A model generated the notes under the pieces. The model made no database searches, was not told where the DNA came from, and worked only from the letters and a program-made list of their open reading frames with translations. Below are positions 1 to 7,033 of a stretch of 13,065 nt of DNA, piece by piece (the first letter of the stretch is position 1; every line of letters starts with the position of its first letter). The stretch is taken from the NCBI GenBank assembly GCA_949295755.1, contig CASFMG010000038.1:1-13065 (forward strand), written 5' to 3'. Position numbers and translations under genes: made by a program. Origin of the DNA: an uncultured Christensenella sp. GTDB lineage: Bacteria; Bacillota; Clostridia; Christensenellales; UBA1242.

Positions 1-199
1 CTTCCATATCGCTTATTTCGGCTTCGATGCGTGCTTGTTCATCTTTTGCAGCATCATATTCAGCGTTTTCGCTTAAATCTCCAAATTCACGAGCAAGCCC
101 AATCTTTTTTGAAACCTCTGGCCTTTTTACTGTTTTATAAAAATCTAACTTCTCTTCAAGTTGTTTTTTACCCTCTTCTGTTAAATATACTTGTTCCAT
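1..199 (-). CDS. greA: Transcription elongation factor GreA, N-terminal part (runs off the left edge)
   Basis: GreA binds the secondary channel of RNA polymerase and stimulates cleavage of backtracked transcripts, which rescues arrested complexes. The 66 visible codons read as the N-terminal antiparallel coiled coil: an LTEEGKKQLEEKL opening, then KRPEV, then the family signature GDLSENAEYDAAKDEQ at about residues 40-55, which contains the acidic tip (D and E) that reaches the polymerase active site. The C-terminal FKBP-like domain lies outside the window. The ATG at 197-199 is preceded by a strong AAAGGGGG ribosome binding site. The gene is divergent from the DUF378 gene and has its own promoter at 266-294. 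Assignment is firm; only the N-terminus can be judged. Confidence 0.96.
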   Translation of the reverse strand, partial: MEQVYLTEEGKKQLEEKLDFYKTVKRPEVSKKIGLAREFGDLSENAEYDAAKDEQARIEAEISDME

Positions 200-265
200 G
201 ATGTACCCCCTTTCAAGTAAAAAAAATGCAAGTGGAAAACCACCTTCATTTAATTGACACGCGAT

Positions 266-294
266 ATTGTAGCAGTATAATTTCTATTTGTCAA
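266..294 (-). promoter_or_regulatory. greA promoter
   Basis: On the minus strand a perfect TTGACA (289-294) is followed after 17 bases by TACAAT (266-271), a near-consensus housekeeping promoter. It gives a leader of about 60 bases before the greA start. That leader holds a small GTGG-TTTT-CCAC hairpin (232-243) followed by a run of eight T, resembling a weak attenuator. Confidence 0.8.
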
Positions 295-377
295 TTATTT
301 TTTACAAATTAAATTACTCGTAATAATTTATGTATATAAACTAAAAATATTCACAAAATATTTACAAGGAGAAAGTT

Positions 378-644
378 GTGGCAATTGTTTCGTTTTTAGT
401 TTTAATACTTGGTGGACTTAATTGGCTTAGTATTGGACTATTGCAATATGATTTTGTTGCAGGTTTTTTTGGAACACAAGCAAGTATATTTTCAAGACTA
501 ATTTATATTGCTATTGGTGTTGCTTGCTTTTTGGTTATTTTTAATACTGTAAAACATAAGGGCAAAGTTGTGTTGTTTGAAAAAAAGAAAAAAGTGGAGA
601 GCACTCAAACACACGAAGAGCCACACGATATTTTAGCAGATTAA
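378..644 (+). CDS. DUF378 family small membrane protein
   Basis: An 88-residue protein with two predicted membrane helices, about residues 2-22 and 36-57. The GGLNW motif (12-16) in the first helix, the LLQYDFVAGFFG linker, and SRLIYIAIGVACF in the second helix match the DUF378 (YuzA-like) family, whose function is unknown. It has a Lys-rich, then acidic, cytoplasmic-looking tail (about 58-88), longer than in most members. Start is GTG at 378, six bases after AAGGAG (366-371). The gene is monocistronic: greA diverges to the left and rfbA converges on the right. Its terminator is the hairpin at 648-668. Upstream, 300-360 is AT-rich with no convincing consensus promoter. Confidence 0.85.
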   Translation: MAIVSFLVLILGGLNWLSIGLLQYDFVAGFFGTQASIFSRLIYIAIGVACFLVIFNTVKHKGKVVLFEKKKKVESTQTHEEPHDILAD

Positions 645-647
645 AAA

Positions 648-668
648 ACAGCACAAATGTGCTGTTTT
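648..668. terminator. Bidirectional terminator hairpin, left copy
   Basis: A perfect palindrome ACAGCACAAATGTGCTGT followed by TTTT and preceded by a run of A, three bases after the DUF378 stop codon. The same 21 bases recur exactly at 839-859, on the far side of the repeat element. A-run and T-run on its two sides suggest it worked in both directions before the repeat element split the site. Confidence 0.75.
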
Positions 669-838
669 CAGCGTGTAAACAAATAAATCAGACTGCCGAA
701 CAACAAGTGAGGCGAGGCTCGCAAAATGCCCAAAACAGGAGTTTAGTTTCCTAAATGACTGTTTTTTAGCGTTTTGCAGTAAACTAAGCAAGAAAAATTT
801 TGCAAAATTTTTCGGTCATGCAGTTTTTCGACAGCCTG
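669..838 (+). repeat. MITE-like intergenic repeat, copy 1
   Basis: A non-coding element seen again, inverted, at 7034-7203. The core (688-839) is bounded by imperfect 17-base terminal inverted repeats, TCAGACTGCCGAACAAC (688-704) and the complement of 823-839 (TCAGGCTGTCGAAAAAC). Inside are a long hairpin (721-738 with 759-777) capped by a TTTAG/CTAAA stem (742-755), and a perfect 20-base palindrome AAAAATTTTGCAAAATTTTT (793-812). A further 19 bases (669-687, starting CAGCGTGTA) lie outside the left inverted repeat but are shared by both copies. The two copies differ at about 11 of 153 core positions by eye. It carries no open reading frame of its own and no transposase, so it looks non-autonomous. 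The element lies exactly between two 21-base direct repeats. Confidence 0.8.
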
Positions 839-859
839 ACAGCACAAATGTGCTGTTTT
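839..859. terminator. Bidirectional terminator hairpin, right copy
   Basis: An exact duplicate of the hairpin at 648-668 (ACAGCACAAATGTGCTGT plus TTTT). It overlaps the last bases of the rfbA stop codon (858-860) and would end rfbA transcription. On the minus strand it is now followed by CAGGC and not by a T run, so rfbA may depend on the next copy, beyond the element, which does have T's. Confidence 0.65.
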
Positions 860-1718
860 ATAAATATTTTTCTAAATATTGTCCGTAACTCGTTTTTTTC
901 AAAATGTCATATTGCTCTTTTAATTGTTGTTTATTTATTAGTCCATTTTTATAGGCAATCTCTTCTAAACAAGCAATTTGCTTTTTGGTTTTTTTGATTG
1001 TTTTACATACAAAATTACTTGCTTTAAGTAGTGTTTCACTTGTTCCAGCATCTAACCAATAATTAGATTTTTTAAGCACAACAAGTTTTAATTCGCCGTC
1101 TTTTAAATACATATTATTAAGATCAGTAACTTCATACTCGCCTCTTGATGACATTTCTACCTTTTGTGAATATTCTGTGCATTTTTCATCGTACACATAA
1201 ATTCCAGTTACAACTATATTGCTTTCTGGGTGTTTTGGCTTTTCAACAAGTTTTGTAACCATTTTTTGTTTATTAAATGAAGCAACACCAAATGCTCGTG
1301 GGTCTTTTACAGGATATCCAAAACAGACTGCACCACTTTCAAGTTTAACTGCCTTTTTTAATTCTTTTTCAAATTGTTGACCATAAAAGAAATTATCGCC
1401 AAGAACATAACAAACTTTTTGTCCTTTTGTAAAATTTTTTGCAACTTTAAATGACGCAATAGTCCCCATTGGATTTTCATCTAAATAAAATTTTAAATTT
1501 ATATTTAAGTCAATAATGTTTTTTAATTGTTTTTGATATAACTCATAGTTATCTTTGTTTGTTATTATTGCTATATCTTTAATCCCCGCATTAAGTAGCA
1601 TTGAAATGGGATAATATATAAGTGGTTTATCATAAAGTGGTAATAACTGTTTACTTAAAACCATTGTAGATGGAAAAAGTCTTGAACTCTTTCCTGCACA
1701 AGCAATTACTCCAACCAT
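858..1718 (-). CDS. rfbA: RfbA-like glucose-1-phosphate thymidylyltransferase, divergent
   Basis: RfbA makes dTDP-glucose from dTTP and glucose-1-phosphate, the first step toward dTDP-rhamnose and related surface sugars. The 286 residues span the whole family (usual length about 290): SKQLLPLYDKPLIYYP (22-37), metal-binding GDNFFYG (108-114), EKPKHPESN (159-167), EYEVTDLNNMY (194-204), WLDAGT (221-226) and the ending ACLEEIAYKNGL...YGQYL. The nucleotide-binding loop is unusual: residues 7-13 read CAGKSSR where the family has AGGSGTR, and GTIASF (85-90) replaces GLAQAF. The conserved Arg13 and the Lys of SKQLLP remain. ATG at 1718 follows AGGAG that overlaps the thrS stop codon, leaving six bases between the genes, so it is co-transcribed with thrS. 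No rfbB, rfbC or rfbD is present. The fold and family are firm; the exact nucleotide or sugar used is uncertain. Confidence 0.88.
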   Translation of the reverse strand: MVGVIACAGKSSRLFPSTMVLSKQLLPLYDKPLIYYPISMLLNAGIKDIAIITNKDNYELYQKQLKNIIDLNINLKFYLDENPMGTIASFKVAKNFTKGQKVCYVLGDNFFYGQQFEKELKKAVKLESGAVCFGYPVKDPRAFGVASFNKQKMVTKLVEKPKHPESNIVVTGIYVYDEKCTEYSQKVEMSSRGEYEVTDLNNMYLKDGELKLVVLKKSNYWLDAGTSETLLKASNFVCKTIKKTKKQIACLEEIAYKNGLINKQQLKEQYDILKKTSYGQYLEKYL

Positions 1719-1724
1719 AAACTC

Positions 1725-3455
1725 CTATTTTCTATTTAAAATTTCTACATTTAACATATTAACAAATTCTTTTAATTCTTGCTTGTATGATTGGTTTGTT
1801 CCTCTTTTTCGAACTGATATAACATTTTCATTTATTTCATTTTCTCCTATAACTAATATATATGGAATTTTTTGAGAAGTTGCACTTCTAATTTTGTAAC
1901 TTATTTTTTCGTTTCTTTCGTCAAGTTCAACTCTTATATTGTTTTGTTCTAGTATATTTTTTATGTTTTTACAATAATCAACAAACTTTTCAGAAATTGG
2001 TAAAATCATAACTTGAACAGGTGCAAGCCAAGTTGGAAAAGCTCCCGCATAATTTTCGGTTATTATTCCAATAAAACGGTCTATTGAACCATATATAACA
2101 CGATGTATCATTATTGGTTCGTGCTTAGTTCCGTCTTCTTCAACATATTCAAGATTAAATCTTTTTGGAAGTTGCATATCGAGTTGAATTGTTCCACATT
2201 GCCAAGTTCTTCCTATTGCATCTTTAATGTGAATATCAATTTTAGGTCCATAAAATGCTCCGTCTCCTTCGTTGATAACATAATCTCTGCCTATATGATT
2301 AAGTGCATTTTTAAGCGCAGTTTCAGCATTTTGCCAATCTTCTATGTTTCCAATATGATTTTGGGGCATTGTTGAAAGTTCAAGATGATATTCTAGGTTA
2401 AAAACTTTATACATTTTGTCTACAAGACTTAACACATTTTTTATTTCGTCTTCAATTTGATTTGGTCGCATAAATATATGTGCGTCATCTTGTGTGAAAC
2501 ATCTAACTCTAAACAAGCCGTGTAGCGTTCCACTTGCTTCGTGGCGATGTACTTTTCCTAGTTCTCCAACTCTAAGTGGTAAATCTTTATAACTGTGTAT
2601 GCTTTCTTTGTAGTATAGCATTCCACCTGGACAGTTCATTGGTTTTATTGCAAAGTCCTCATCTTCTGCCTTAAAAGTGTACATATTTTGTCTATAATGG
2701 TCCCAATGTCCCGAAATTTCCCAAAGTTTTCGGTTCATTGCCATTGGTGTTTCAATTTCTTCATAACCTGCTTTTTGATGTTCTTCTCTCCAAAATTTTA
2801 TGAGTTCATTTTTAAGTATTAGTCCTTTTGGCATATAAAATGGCATACCTTGAGCATATTCACTTATAAAGAAAAGTCCAAGTTCTTTTCCAAGTTTTCT
2901 ATGGTCTCTCTTTTGTGCCTCTTCCATCATATGAACATAGTCTTTAAGTTCTTGTTTATCCAAAAAGCCATAAACATAAACTCTTTGCATCATTTTATTT
3001 TTTTCACTGCCCCTCCAGTATGCACCTGATACTCTGCTTATTTTAAAAGCAAAACTTCTAAGCATTTTAGTGTTGTCTACGTGAGGACCTTTACATAAAT
3101 CACAAAAAACATCGCCAAGATAATACACTGATATTTCTGCGTTTTCGTCTAATTCTTTTATAAGTTCAATCTTGTATGGTTGCTCTTTAAACATTTCTAA
3201 TGCTTCTTGTTTTGTTAAATCCTTTTTTGTCATATCAAGATTTTTATTTATAATTTCGTGCATTTTTTCTTCAATTTTATCAAAATCTTCCGGTGTTATA
3301 TTGTGCGACATATCAAAATCATAATAAAAGCCATTGTCTATTGCTGGTCCTATTCCAAATTTTACATCTTCATTAAACAAACTCTTTACTGCACCTGCCA
3401 ACACGTGGCTCATTGTGTGTCTTGCTTTTTGCAAAAATTCATCTTTATTTTCCAT
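1725..3455 (-). CDS. thrS: Threonine-tRNA ligase lacking the TGS domain
   Basis: Charges tRNA-Thr with threonine in the cytoplasm. The 576 residues begin directly with the editing domain: HTMSH (13-17) and CKGPH (121-125) supply the four editing-site residues. The class II catalytic core follows, with zinc ligands Cys275 (MNCPGG), His326 (DDAH) and His451 (IMIHR), motif 2 around RVRCFTQDDAH, and motif 3 in the GSIDRFIGII segment. The anticodon-binding domain fills about 478-576. The roughly 60-residue N-terminal TGS domain of the usual 640-residue enzyme is absent. The start is sound: ATG at 3455 follows AAAGGAG, and the T-box terminator lies only about 20 bases upstream, leaving no room for more protein. 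First gene of the thrS-rfbA unit, controlled by the T-box at 3472-3692. Confidence 0.97.
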   Translation of the reverse strand: MENKDEFLQKARHTMSHVLAGAVKSLFNEDVKFGIGPAIDNGFYYDFDMSHNITPEDFDKIEEKMHEIINKNLDMTKKDLTKQEALEMFKEQPYKIELIKELDENAEISVYYLGDVFCDLCKGPHVDNTKMLRSFAFKISRVSGAYWRGSEKNKMMQRVYVYGFLDKQELKDYVHMMEEAQKRDHRKLGKELGLFFISEYAQGMPFYMPKGLILKNELIKFWREEHQKAGYEEIETPMAMNRKLWEISGHWDHYRQNMYTFKAEDEDFAIKPMNCPGGMLYYKESIHSYKDLPLRVGELGKVHRHEASGTLHGLFRVRCFTQDDAHIFMRPNQIEDEIKNVLSLVDKMYKVFNLEYHLELSTMPQNHIGNIEDWQNAETALKNALNHIGRDYVINEGDGAFYGPKIDIHIKDAIGRTWQCGTIQLDMQLPKRFNLEYVEEDGTKHEPIMIHRVIYGSIDRFIGIITENYAGAFPTWLAPVQVMILPISEKFVDYCKNIKNILEQNNIRVELDERNEKISYKIRSATSQKIPYILVIGENEINENVISVRKRGTNQSYKQELKEFVNMLNVEILNRK

Positions 3456-3471
3456 TTTTTTCTCCTTTAAA

Positions 3472-3501
3472 TAAAAACGCCCCTAGAATAATCTAAGGAC
3501 G
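3472..3501 (-). terminator. T-box leader terminator
   Basis: On the minus strand the arms CGTCCTTAGA (3492-3501) and TCTAGGGGCG (3478-3487) pair over ten positions with a TTAT loop and are followed by TTTTTA. It is the regulated terminator of the T-box, ending about 17 bases before the thrS start. Confidence 0.88.
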
Positions 3502-3692
3502 AAATTGACTTCCGTGGTTCCACCTTACTTGCAAATTATCTTGCCTCTTATTTGTGAAATTAGGTTCACTCTCCCTATCCAAAAAAGTGGTTTCATTCAA
3601 AAAGTTCTTTAAACGGCTTTCAGCCACGACCGTTATTCTCTACAAAGAATTATTTTTTGATTACTTGTCTTTTTTATAGATAATTAAGTTTA
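3472..3692 (-). promoter_or_regulatory. Threonine T-box riboswitch leader of thrS-rfbA
   Basis: Read on the minus strand, the leader has Stem I with an apical AACGG/CCGTT helix (3612-3616 with 3630-3634) and a lower A6/T6 helix enclosing a specifier loop GAA-ACC-A. The codon ACC (3589-3591) encodes threonine. A GTGAA/TTCAC hairpin follows, then the conserved T-box AAGGTGGAACCACGGA (3511-3526), then the terminator (3472-3501). Uncharged tRNA-Thr would pair its anticodon with ACC and its 3' end with the TGGA of the T-box, favouring the antiterminator. The variable base A in TGGA implies a tRNA with U before CCA. The motif and terminator are seen directly; specifier placement rests on hand folding. 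Confidence 0.93.
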
Positions 3693-3699
3693 CGCTATT

Positions 3700-3727
3700 A
3701 GTATAATACGAAGAAAATATTTGTCAA
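3700..3727 (-). promoter_or_regulatory. thrS T-box promoter
   Basis: Minus-strand TTGACA (3722-3727), 16-base spacer, TATACT (3700-3705). Transcription would start near 3692, at the head of the T-box leader. The -35 lies about 11 bases past the stop codon of the membrane-protein gene, with no terminator between, so some read-through into the T-box is expected. Confidence 0.8.
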
Positions 3728-3737
3728 TTATTTTTAA

Positions 3738-4346
3738 CTATTTATCGTTTTTTTCTGGTTCTATTACAATTTCTTCTTCATTTTTATCGCTGTTTTCTTC
3801 TTCTTTTATTACATCTTGTTTTTGTGCAGTGGTTTCTTGTTTTGTGTCTTTAATTTGTTCCCAATTTTTAAAATAATCTCCTCTATCTAAAAACATAAAG
3901 ATAATTGTGCAAAGCAGTATAACAAAAAGTATTATAAACATTCCTGCTCCAAAGACTAAACCAATATCGCCATTGGCTAAAATCATAAACCATAAAAGTA
4001 GTGTCATAACTGCACTTATTATTAAAAGTAGCACAAAGCAAAATTTTAATACCAAAAGTGAAGTGATTTTTCCAAGTGTGATTTTAAATTCTAAAATTTT
4101 TGTATCTTTTAATACTTCTAATAAAGATATAACAAAAATTGCGATAACATTGAAAAAGAACAATGTTTCAAAAATACACAAAAGTATATGCCAAAATCCA
4201 AGTGAAGATAAACTTAAATTGATGTATAAATTATATCCAAAACTTGTTCCACCTATCCAAAAAATTGGAATAAAGGCAAAAACTGTGCAAAATACACTTA
4301 ATAGAAGCCCTATAACATATGGACAATTTCTTTTTAACCAGTTCAT
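3738..4346 (-). CDS. Unrecognised four-helix membrane protein with acidic tail
   Basis: I do not recognise the family. From the start chosen here it has 202 residues. Hydrophobic segments fall at roughly residues 10-31 (CPYVIGLLLSVFCTVFAFIP), 45-78 (probably one or two helices), 95-121 (LLVLKFCFVLLLIISAVM) and 127-152, followed by a hydrophilic tail of about 45 residues rich in Glu and Lys. That pattern suggests an inner-membrane protein with a cytoplasmic acidic tail. An ATG 30 bases further upstream (4376) is in frame but has no ribosome binding site, while the ATG at 4346 sits seven bases after AAGGAG, and a TATAAT lies between the two ATGs. The gene lies just upstream of the thrS leader and diverges from leuS. 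No function is proposed. Confidence 0.8.
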   Translation of the reverse strand: MNWLKRNCPYVIGLLLSVFCTVFAFIPIFWIGGTSFGYNLYINLSLSSLGFWHILLCIFETLFFFNVIAIFVISLLEVLKDTKILEFKITLGKITSLLVLKFCFVLLLIISAVMTLLLWFMILANGDIGLVFGAGMFIILFVILLCTIIFMFLDRGDYFKNWEQIKDTKQETTAQKQDVIKEEENSDKNEEEIVIEPEKNDK

Positions 4347-4364
4347 ATAATTCTCCTTAAACAT

Positions 4365-4392
4365 ATTATAATACATTTTGGTTTGTTTTCAA
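4365..4392 (-). promoter_or_regulatory. Promoter of the membrane-protein gene
   Basis: Minus-strand TTGAAA (4387-4392), 16-base spacer, TATAAT (4365-4370). Transcription would begin near 4358, right at the AAGGAG ribosome binding site, giving a leader of only about 12 bases. Matching is good but the short leader lowers confidence. Confidence 0.55.
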
Positions 4393-4457
4393 TCTATTTT
4401 TCAATATTTTTCTATAACAACAAAAATACATAAAAATCGACATTATTATATATGCAT

Positions 4458-4500
4458 CAAAAAAACAAATGTTAATTTTAAAATGCATTTTGTTTTTTTG
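4458..4500. repeat. AT-rich inverted repeat upstream of the leuS promoter
   Basis: CAAAAAAACAAATG (4458-4471) is the complement of CATTTTGTTTTTTTG (4486-4500) apart from one extra T, with a 14-base loop. It lies just before the leuS -35 in the 4401-4563 gap and between two divergent genes, so it is not placed to end either one. It may be a binding site or simple AT-rich structure. Confidence 0.4.
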
Positions 4501-4507
4501 TGATTTG

Positions 4508-4536
4508 TTGACAAACTAACACAAAAATGTTATTGT
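4508..4536 (+). promoter_or_regulatory. leuS promoter
   Basis: Perfect TTGACA (4508-4513), 17-base spacer ending in TGT (an extended -10), then TATTGT (4531-4536). The start would be near 4543, leaving a leader of about 20 bases. There is therefore no room for a T-box, unlike thrS. Confidence 0.82.
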
Positions 4537-4563
4537 TTTTTATGCAATTTATGGAGATATGAA

Positions 4564-6996
4564 ATGAATTTTAAATACGATAAATCTGTTGATGAAAAAT
4601 GGCGAAAATATTGGGAAGAAAACAAAACCTATAAATTTAATCCCAATTCTAAAAAACCAAAATATTATTTACTTGAAATGTTCTCATATCCATCAGGAAG
4701 CAAACTCCATTTAGGACATTGGTGGAATTATAGTTTGCCAGATAGTTTTGGAAGAATGAAACGAATGCAGGGTTATAATGTTTTTCAACCTGTTGGTTTT
4801 GATGCTTTTGGTCTTCCTGCTGAAAACTACGCAATAAAAACAGGTATTCATCCAAAAGATAGCACTGCAAAAAACATTGAAACAATGGAAGAACAATTAA
4901 AAGAACTCGGTGCAACATATGACTGGGACTATGAAGTAAAAACCAACGAAGAAGAATATTACAAGTGGACACAATGGGTATTTTTGCAATTATATAAAAA
5001 GGGGCTTGCTTATAGAAAAGATGCACCTGTAAATTATTGCCCAAAATGTCAAACAGTTTTAGCAAACGAGCAAGCGAGTGGTGGTGAATGTGAGAGATGT
5101 CATTCAAAAGTTGAGCATAAACATTTAACACAATGGTTCTTTAAAATAACCGAATATGCAGATGAACTTATTGAAGGATTAAAAAACTTGGATTGGCCAG
5201 AAAAAACAAAGCGTATACAAACAAACTGGATTGGTAAAAACACAGGCAGTATGGTCGATTTTAAAGTTGACGGATATGACGAAAAAATAACAGTATTTAC
5301 AACAAGAGTTGACACACTTATGGGTGTAACATATGTTGTTTTAGCACCAGAAAACAAACTTGTCGACTTGATTACAACACAAGAACGAAAACAAGAAGTG
5401 GAAAAATACAAAGATTATGCTTTGCATCTAAGCGAAATAGACCGAACAAGCACAGTTAAAGAAAAAACAGGAGCCTTTACAGGTGCATACGCAATTCATC
5501 CACTCACAAACAAAAAAGTCCCTGTTTGGATAAGCGACTACGTTATAGAAAGTTATGGAACAGGAGCAGTTATGGCCGTTCCTGCTCACGATGAACGAGA
5601 TTATGATTTTGCAAAAAAATTTAATCTTGAAATTAAACAAGTTATAACCAACAAAGAACATAATACAACTCTTCCATATGTTGAAGACGGATTTTTAATA
5701 AATAGTGACAAATACGATAACCTTTCAACCAAACAAGCAAAAGAAAAAATTGTTGAAGATTTGCAAAAACAAAATCTTGGCAAAAAAACAACAACATATA
5801 GATTAAGAGATTGGCTTATTTCACGACAAAGATATTGGGGTGCACCAATTCCTGTTGTTTACTGCGACCACTGTGGAATTGTACCCGTTAAAGAAGAAGA
5901 TTTGCCCGTTAAACTTCCATACAAAGTTGACTTTAAACCAAACGGAAAATCCCCACTTGCCTATTGTGATGAGTTTTTAAACACAACCTGCCCTGTTTGT
6001 GGCAGAAAGGCAAAAAGAGAGACCGATACACTTGACACTTTTGTTTGTTCGTCCTGGTATTATTTAAGATATCTTGACCCACACAATGATAGTATGCCTT
6101 GGGATAAAAAAATAACCGACAAATTTATGAATGTAGATAAATATGTTGGTGGTGTAGAGCACGCAGCAATGCACTTACTCTATGCAAGATTTATTTATAA
6201 AGCACTTAGAGATATGGGTTATGTTTCAGGCGATGAACCTTTTCAAAGTCTTATTCATCAAGGAACAATACTTGGCAGTGATGGACAAAAAATGAGCAAG
6301 AGTTTAGGAAACACTGTTACGGCTGACGATTATGTAAAGAAATTCGGAAGTGATGTTTTTAGAACATACCTTGCCTTTGGTTTTTCGTATACCGAAGGTG
6401 GTCCTTGGTCTGATGATGGAATTTTAGCAATAAGCAAATTTTTCCAAAAAATACAAAGAGTATTTGAAAATTTTGTTTCACTAAAACCAAATGACATAAC
6501 TGCACAAAACGAAGAACTTACACTTTCTATGCACAAAACTATAAAAGCAGTAACCAACGACATAGAAAAATTTCAGTTTAATACTGCCGTTGCAAGACTT
6601 ATGGAATACACAACTGCACTTTCTAAATATCAAATCCAAACACAAAGAAATTACAATCTAGAAAAAGAAGCAGTATTAACTTATGCAAAACTACTCTCTC
6701 CGTTTGCCCCACACTATATGGAAGAAGTATGGCAAAGTCTTGGACAGCAAAACTCTATATTTAACCAATCTTGGCCAAAGTATGATGACAAAAAAACACT
6801 TGCAAAAAACATTGAAATTGTTGTTCAAATAAACGGTGCAATAAGAGCAAGAATTGTTATTCCTTGCAACACAGAGCCAAGCGAAATGGAAAAGATTGCA
6901 CTAGAAAACGAAACAATCAAATCACTTTTAACCAACAAAACAATAAAGAAAGTTATTGCAATAAAAGACAAACTTGTAAATATTGTTGCAATGTAA
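4564..6996 (+). CDS. leuS: Leucine-tRNA ligase
   Basis: Charges tRNA-Leu with leucine. The 810 residues form a complete class I synthetase of bacterial length. The HIGH-type signature HLGH is at 49-52 and KMSKS at 576-580. The zinc-knuckle-like segment YCPKCQTVLANEQASGGECERC follows about residue 158. The CP1 editing domain has the Thr-rich TTRVDTLMGVTY (about 246-257) and YGTGAVMAVPAHDERDYDF (about 332-350). A second Cys cluster (CDHCG and CPVCGRK) precedes KMSKS. The anticodon-binding and C-terminal domains are present to the end. ATG at 4564 is seven bases after GGAG (4553-4556), downstream of its own promoter. The gene stands alone, converging on the repressor gene across the second repeat element. 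Nothing is broken or unusual in it. Confidence 0.98.
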   Translation: MNFKYDKSVDEKWRKYWEENKTYKFNPNSKKPKYYLLEMFSYPSGSKLHLGHWWNYSLPDSFGRMKRMQGYNVFQPVGFDAFGLPAENYAIKTGIHPKDSTAKNIETMEEQLKELGATYDWDYEVKTNEEEYYKWTQWVFLQLYKKGLAYRKDAPVNYCPKCQTVLANEQASGGECERCHSKVEHKHLTQWFFKITEYADELIEGLKNLDWPEKTKRIQTNWIGKNTGSMVDFKVDGYDEKITVFTTRVDTLMGVTYVVLAPENKLVDLITTQERKQEVEKYKDYALHLSEIDRTSTVKEKTGAFTGAYAIHPLTNKKVPVWISDYVIESYGTGAVMAVPAHDERDYDFAKKFNLEIKQVITNKEHNTTLPYVEDGFLINSDKYDNLSTKQAKEKIVEDLQKQNLGKKTTTYRLRDWLISRQRYWGAPIPVVYCDHCGIVPVKEEDLPVKLPYKVDFKPNGKSPLAYCDEFLNTTCPVCGRKAKRETDTLDTFVCSSWYYLRYLDPHNDSMPWDKKITDKFMNVDKYVGGVEHAAMHLLYARFIYKALRDMGYVSGDEPFQSLIHQGTILGSDGQKMSKSLGNTVTADDYVKKFGSDVFRTYLAFGFSYTEGGPWSDDGILAISKFFQKIQRVFENFVSLKPNDITAQNEELTLSMHKTIKAVTNDIEKFQFNTAVARLMEYTTALSKYQIQTQRNYNLEKEAVLTYAKLLSPFAPHYMEEVWQSLGQQNSIFNQSWPKYDDKKTLAKNIEIVVQINGAIRARIVIPCNTEPSEMEKIALENETIKSLLTNKTIKKVIAIKDKLVNIVAM

Positions 6997-7011
6997 AAGC
7001 ATTATATAAAA

Positions 7012-7033
7012 AACCTTATCAACTGATAAGGTT
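7012..7033. terminator. leuS terminator hairpin, left copy
   Basis: AACCTTATCA (7012-7021) and TGATAAGGTT (7024-7033) form a ten-pair stem preceded by a run of A, 16 bases after the leuS stop. Only three T's follow before the repeat element begins, so the T tract was separated from the stem. A decayed copy with seven T's lies at 7204-7230. Confidence 0.72.

Noticed and set aside
800..997. Open reading frame across the repeat element and the end of rfbA
   Set aside because: It is antisense to rfbA and crosses a terminator and a repeat, with no ribosome binding site or recognisable protein.
3907..4350. Long plus-strand frame opposite the membrane-protein gene
   Set aside because: The minus strand encodes hydrophobic helices with a proper ribosome binding site; the plus frame is a low-complexity shadow with no start signal.
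4458..4500. Terminator for a gene near leuS
   Set aside because: The neighbours diverge from this region, so there is no upstream transcript to end, and the stem has almost no GC.
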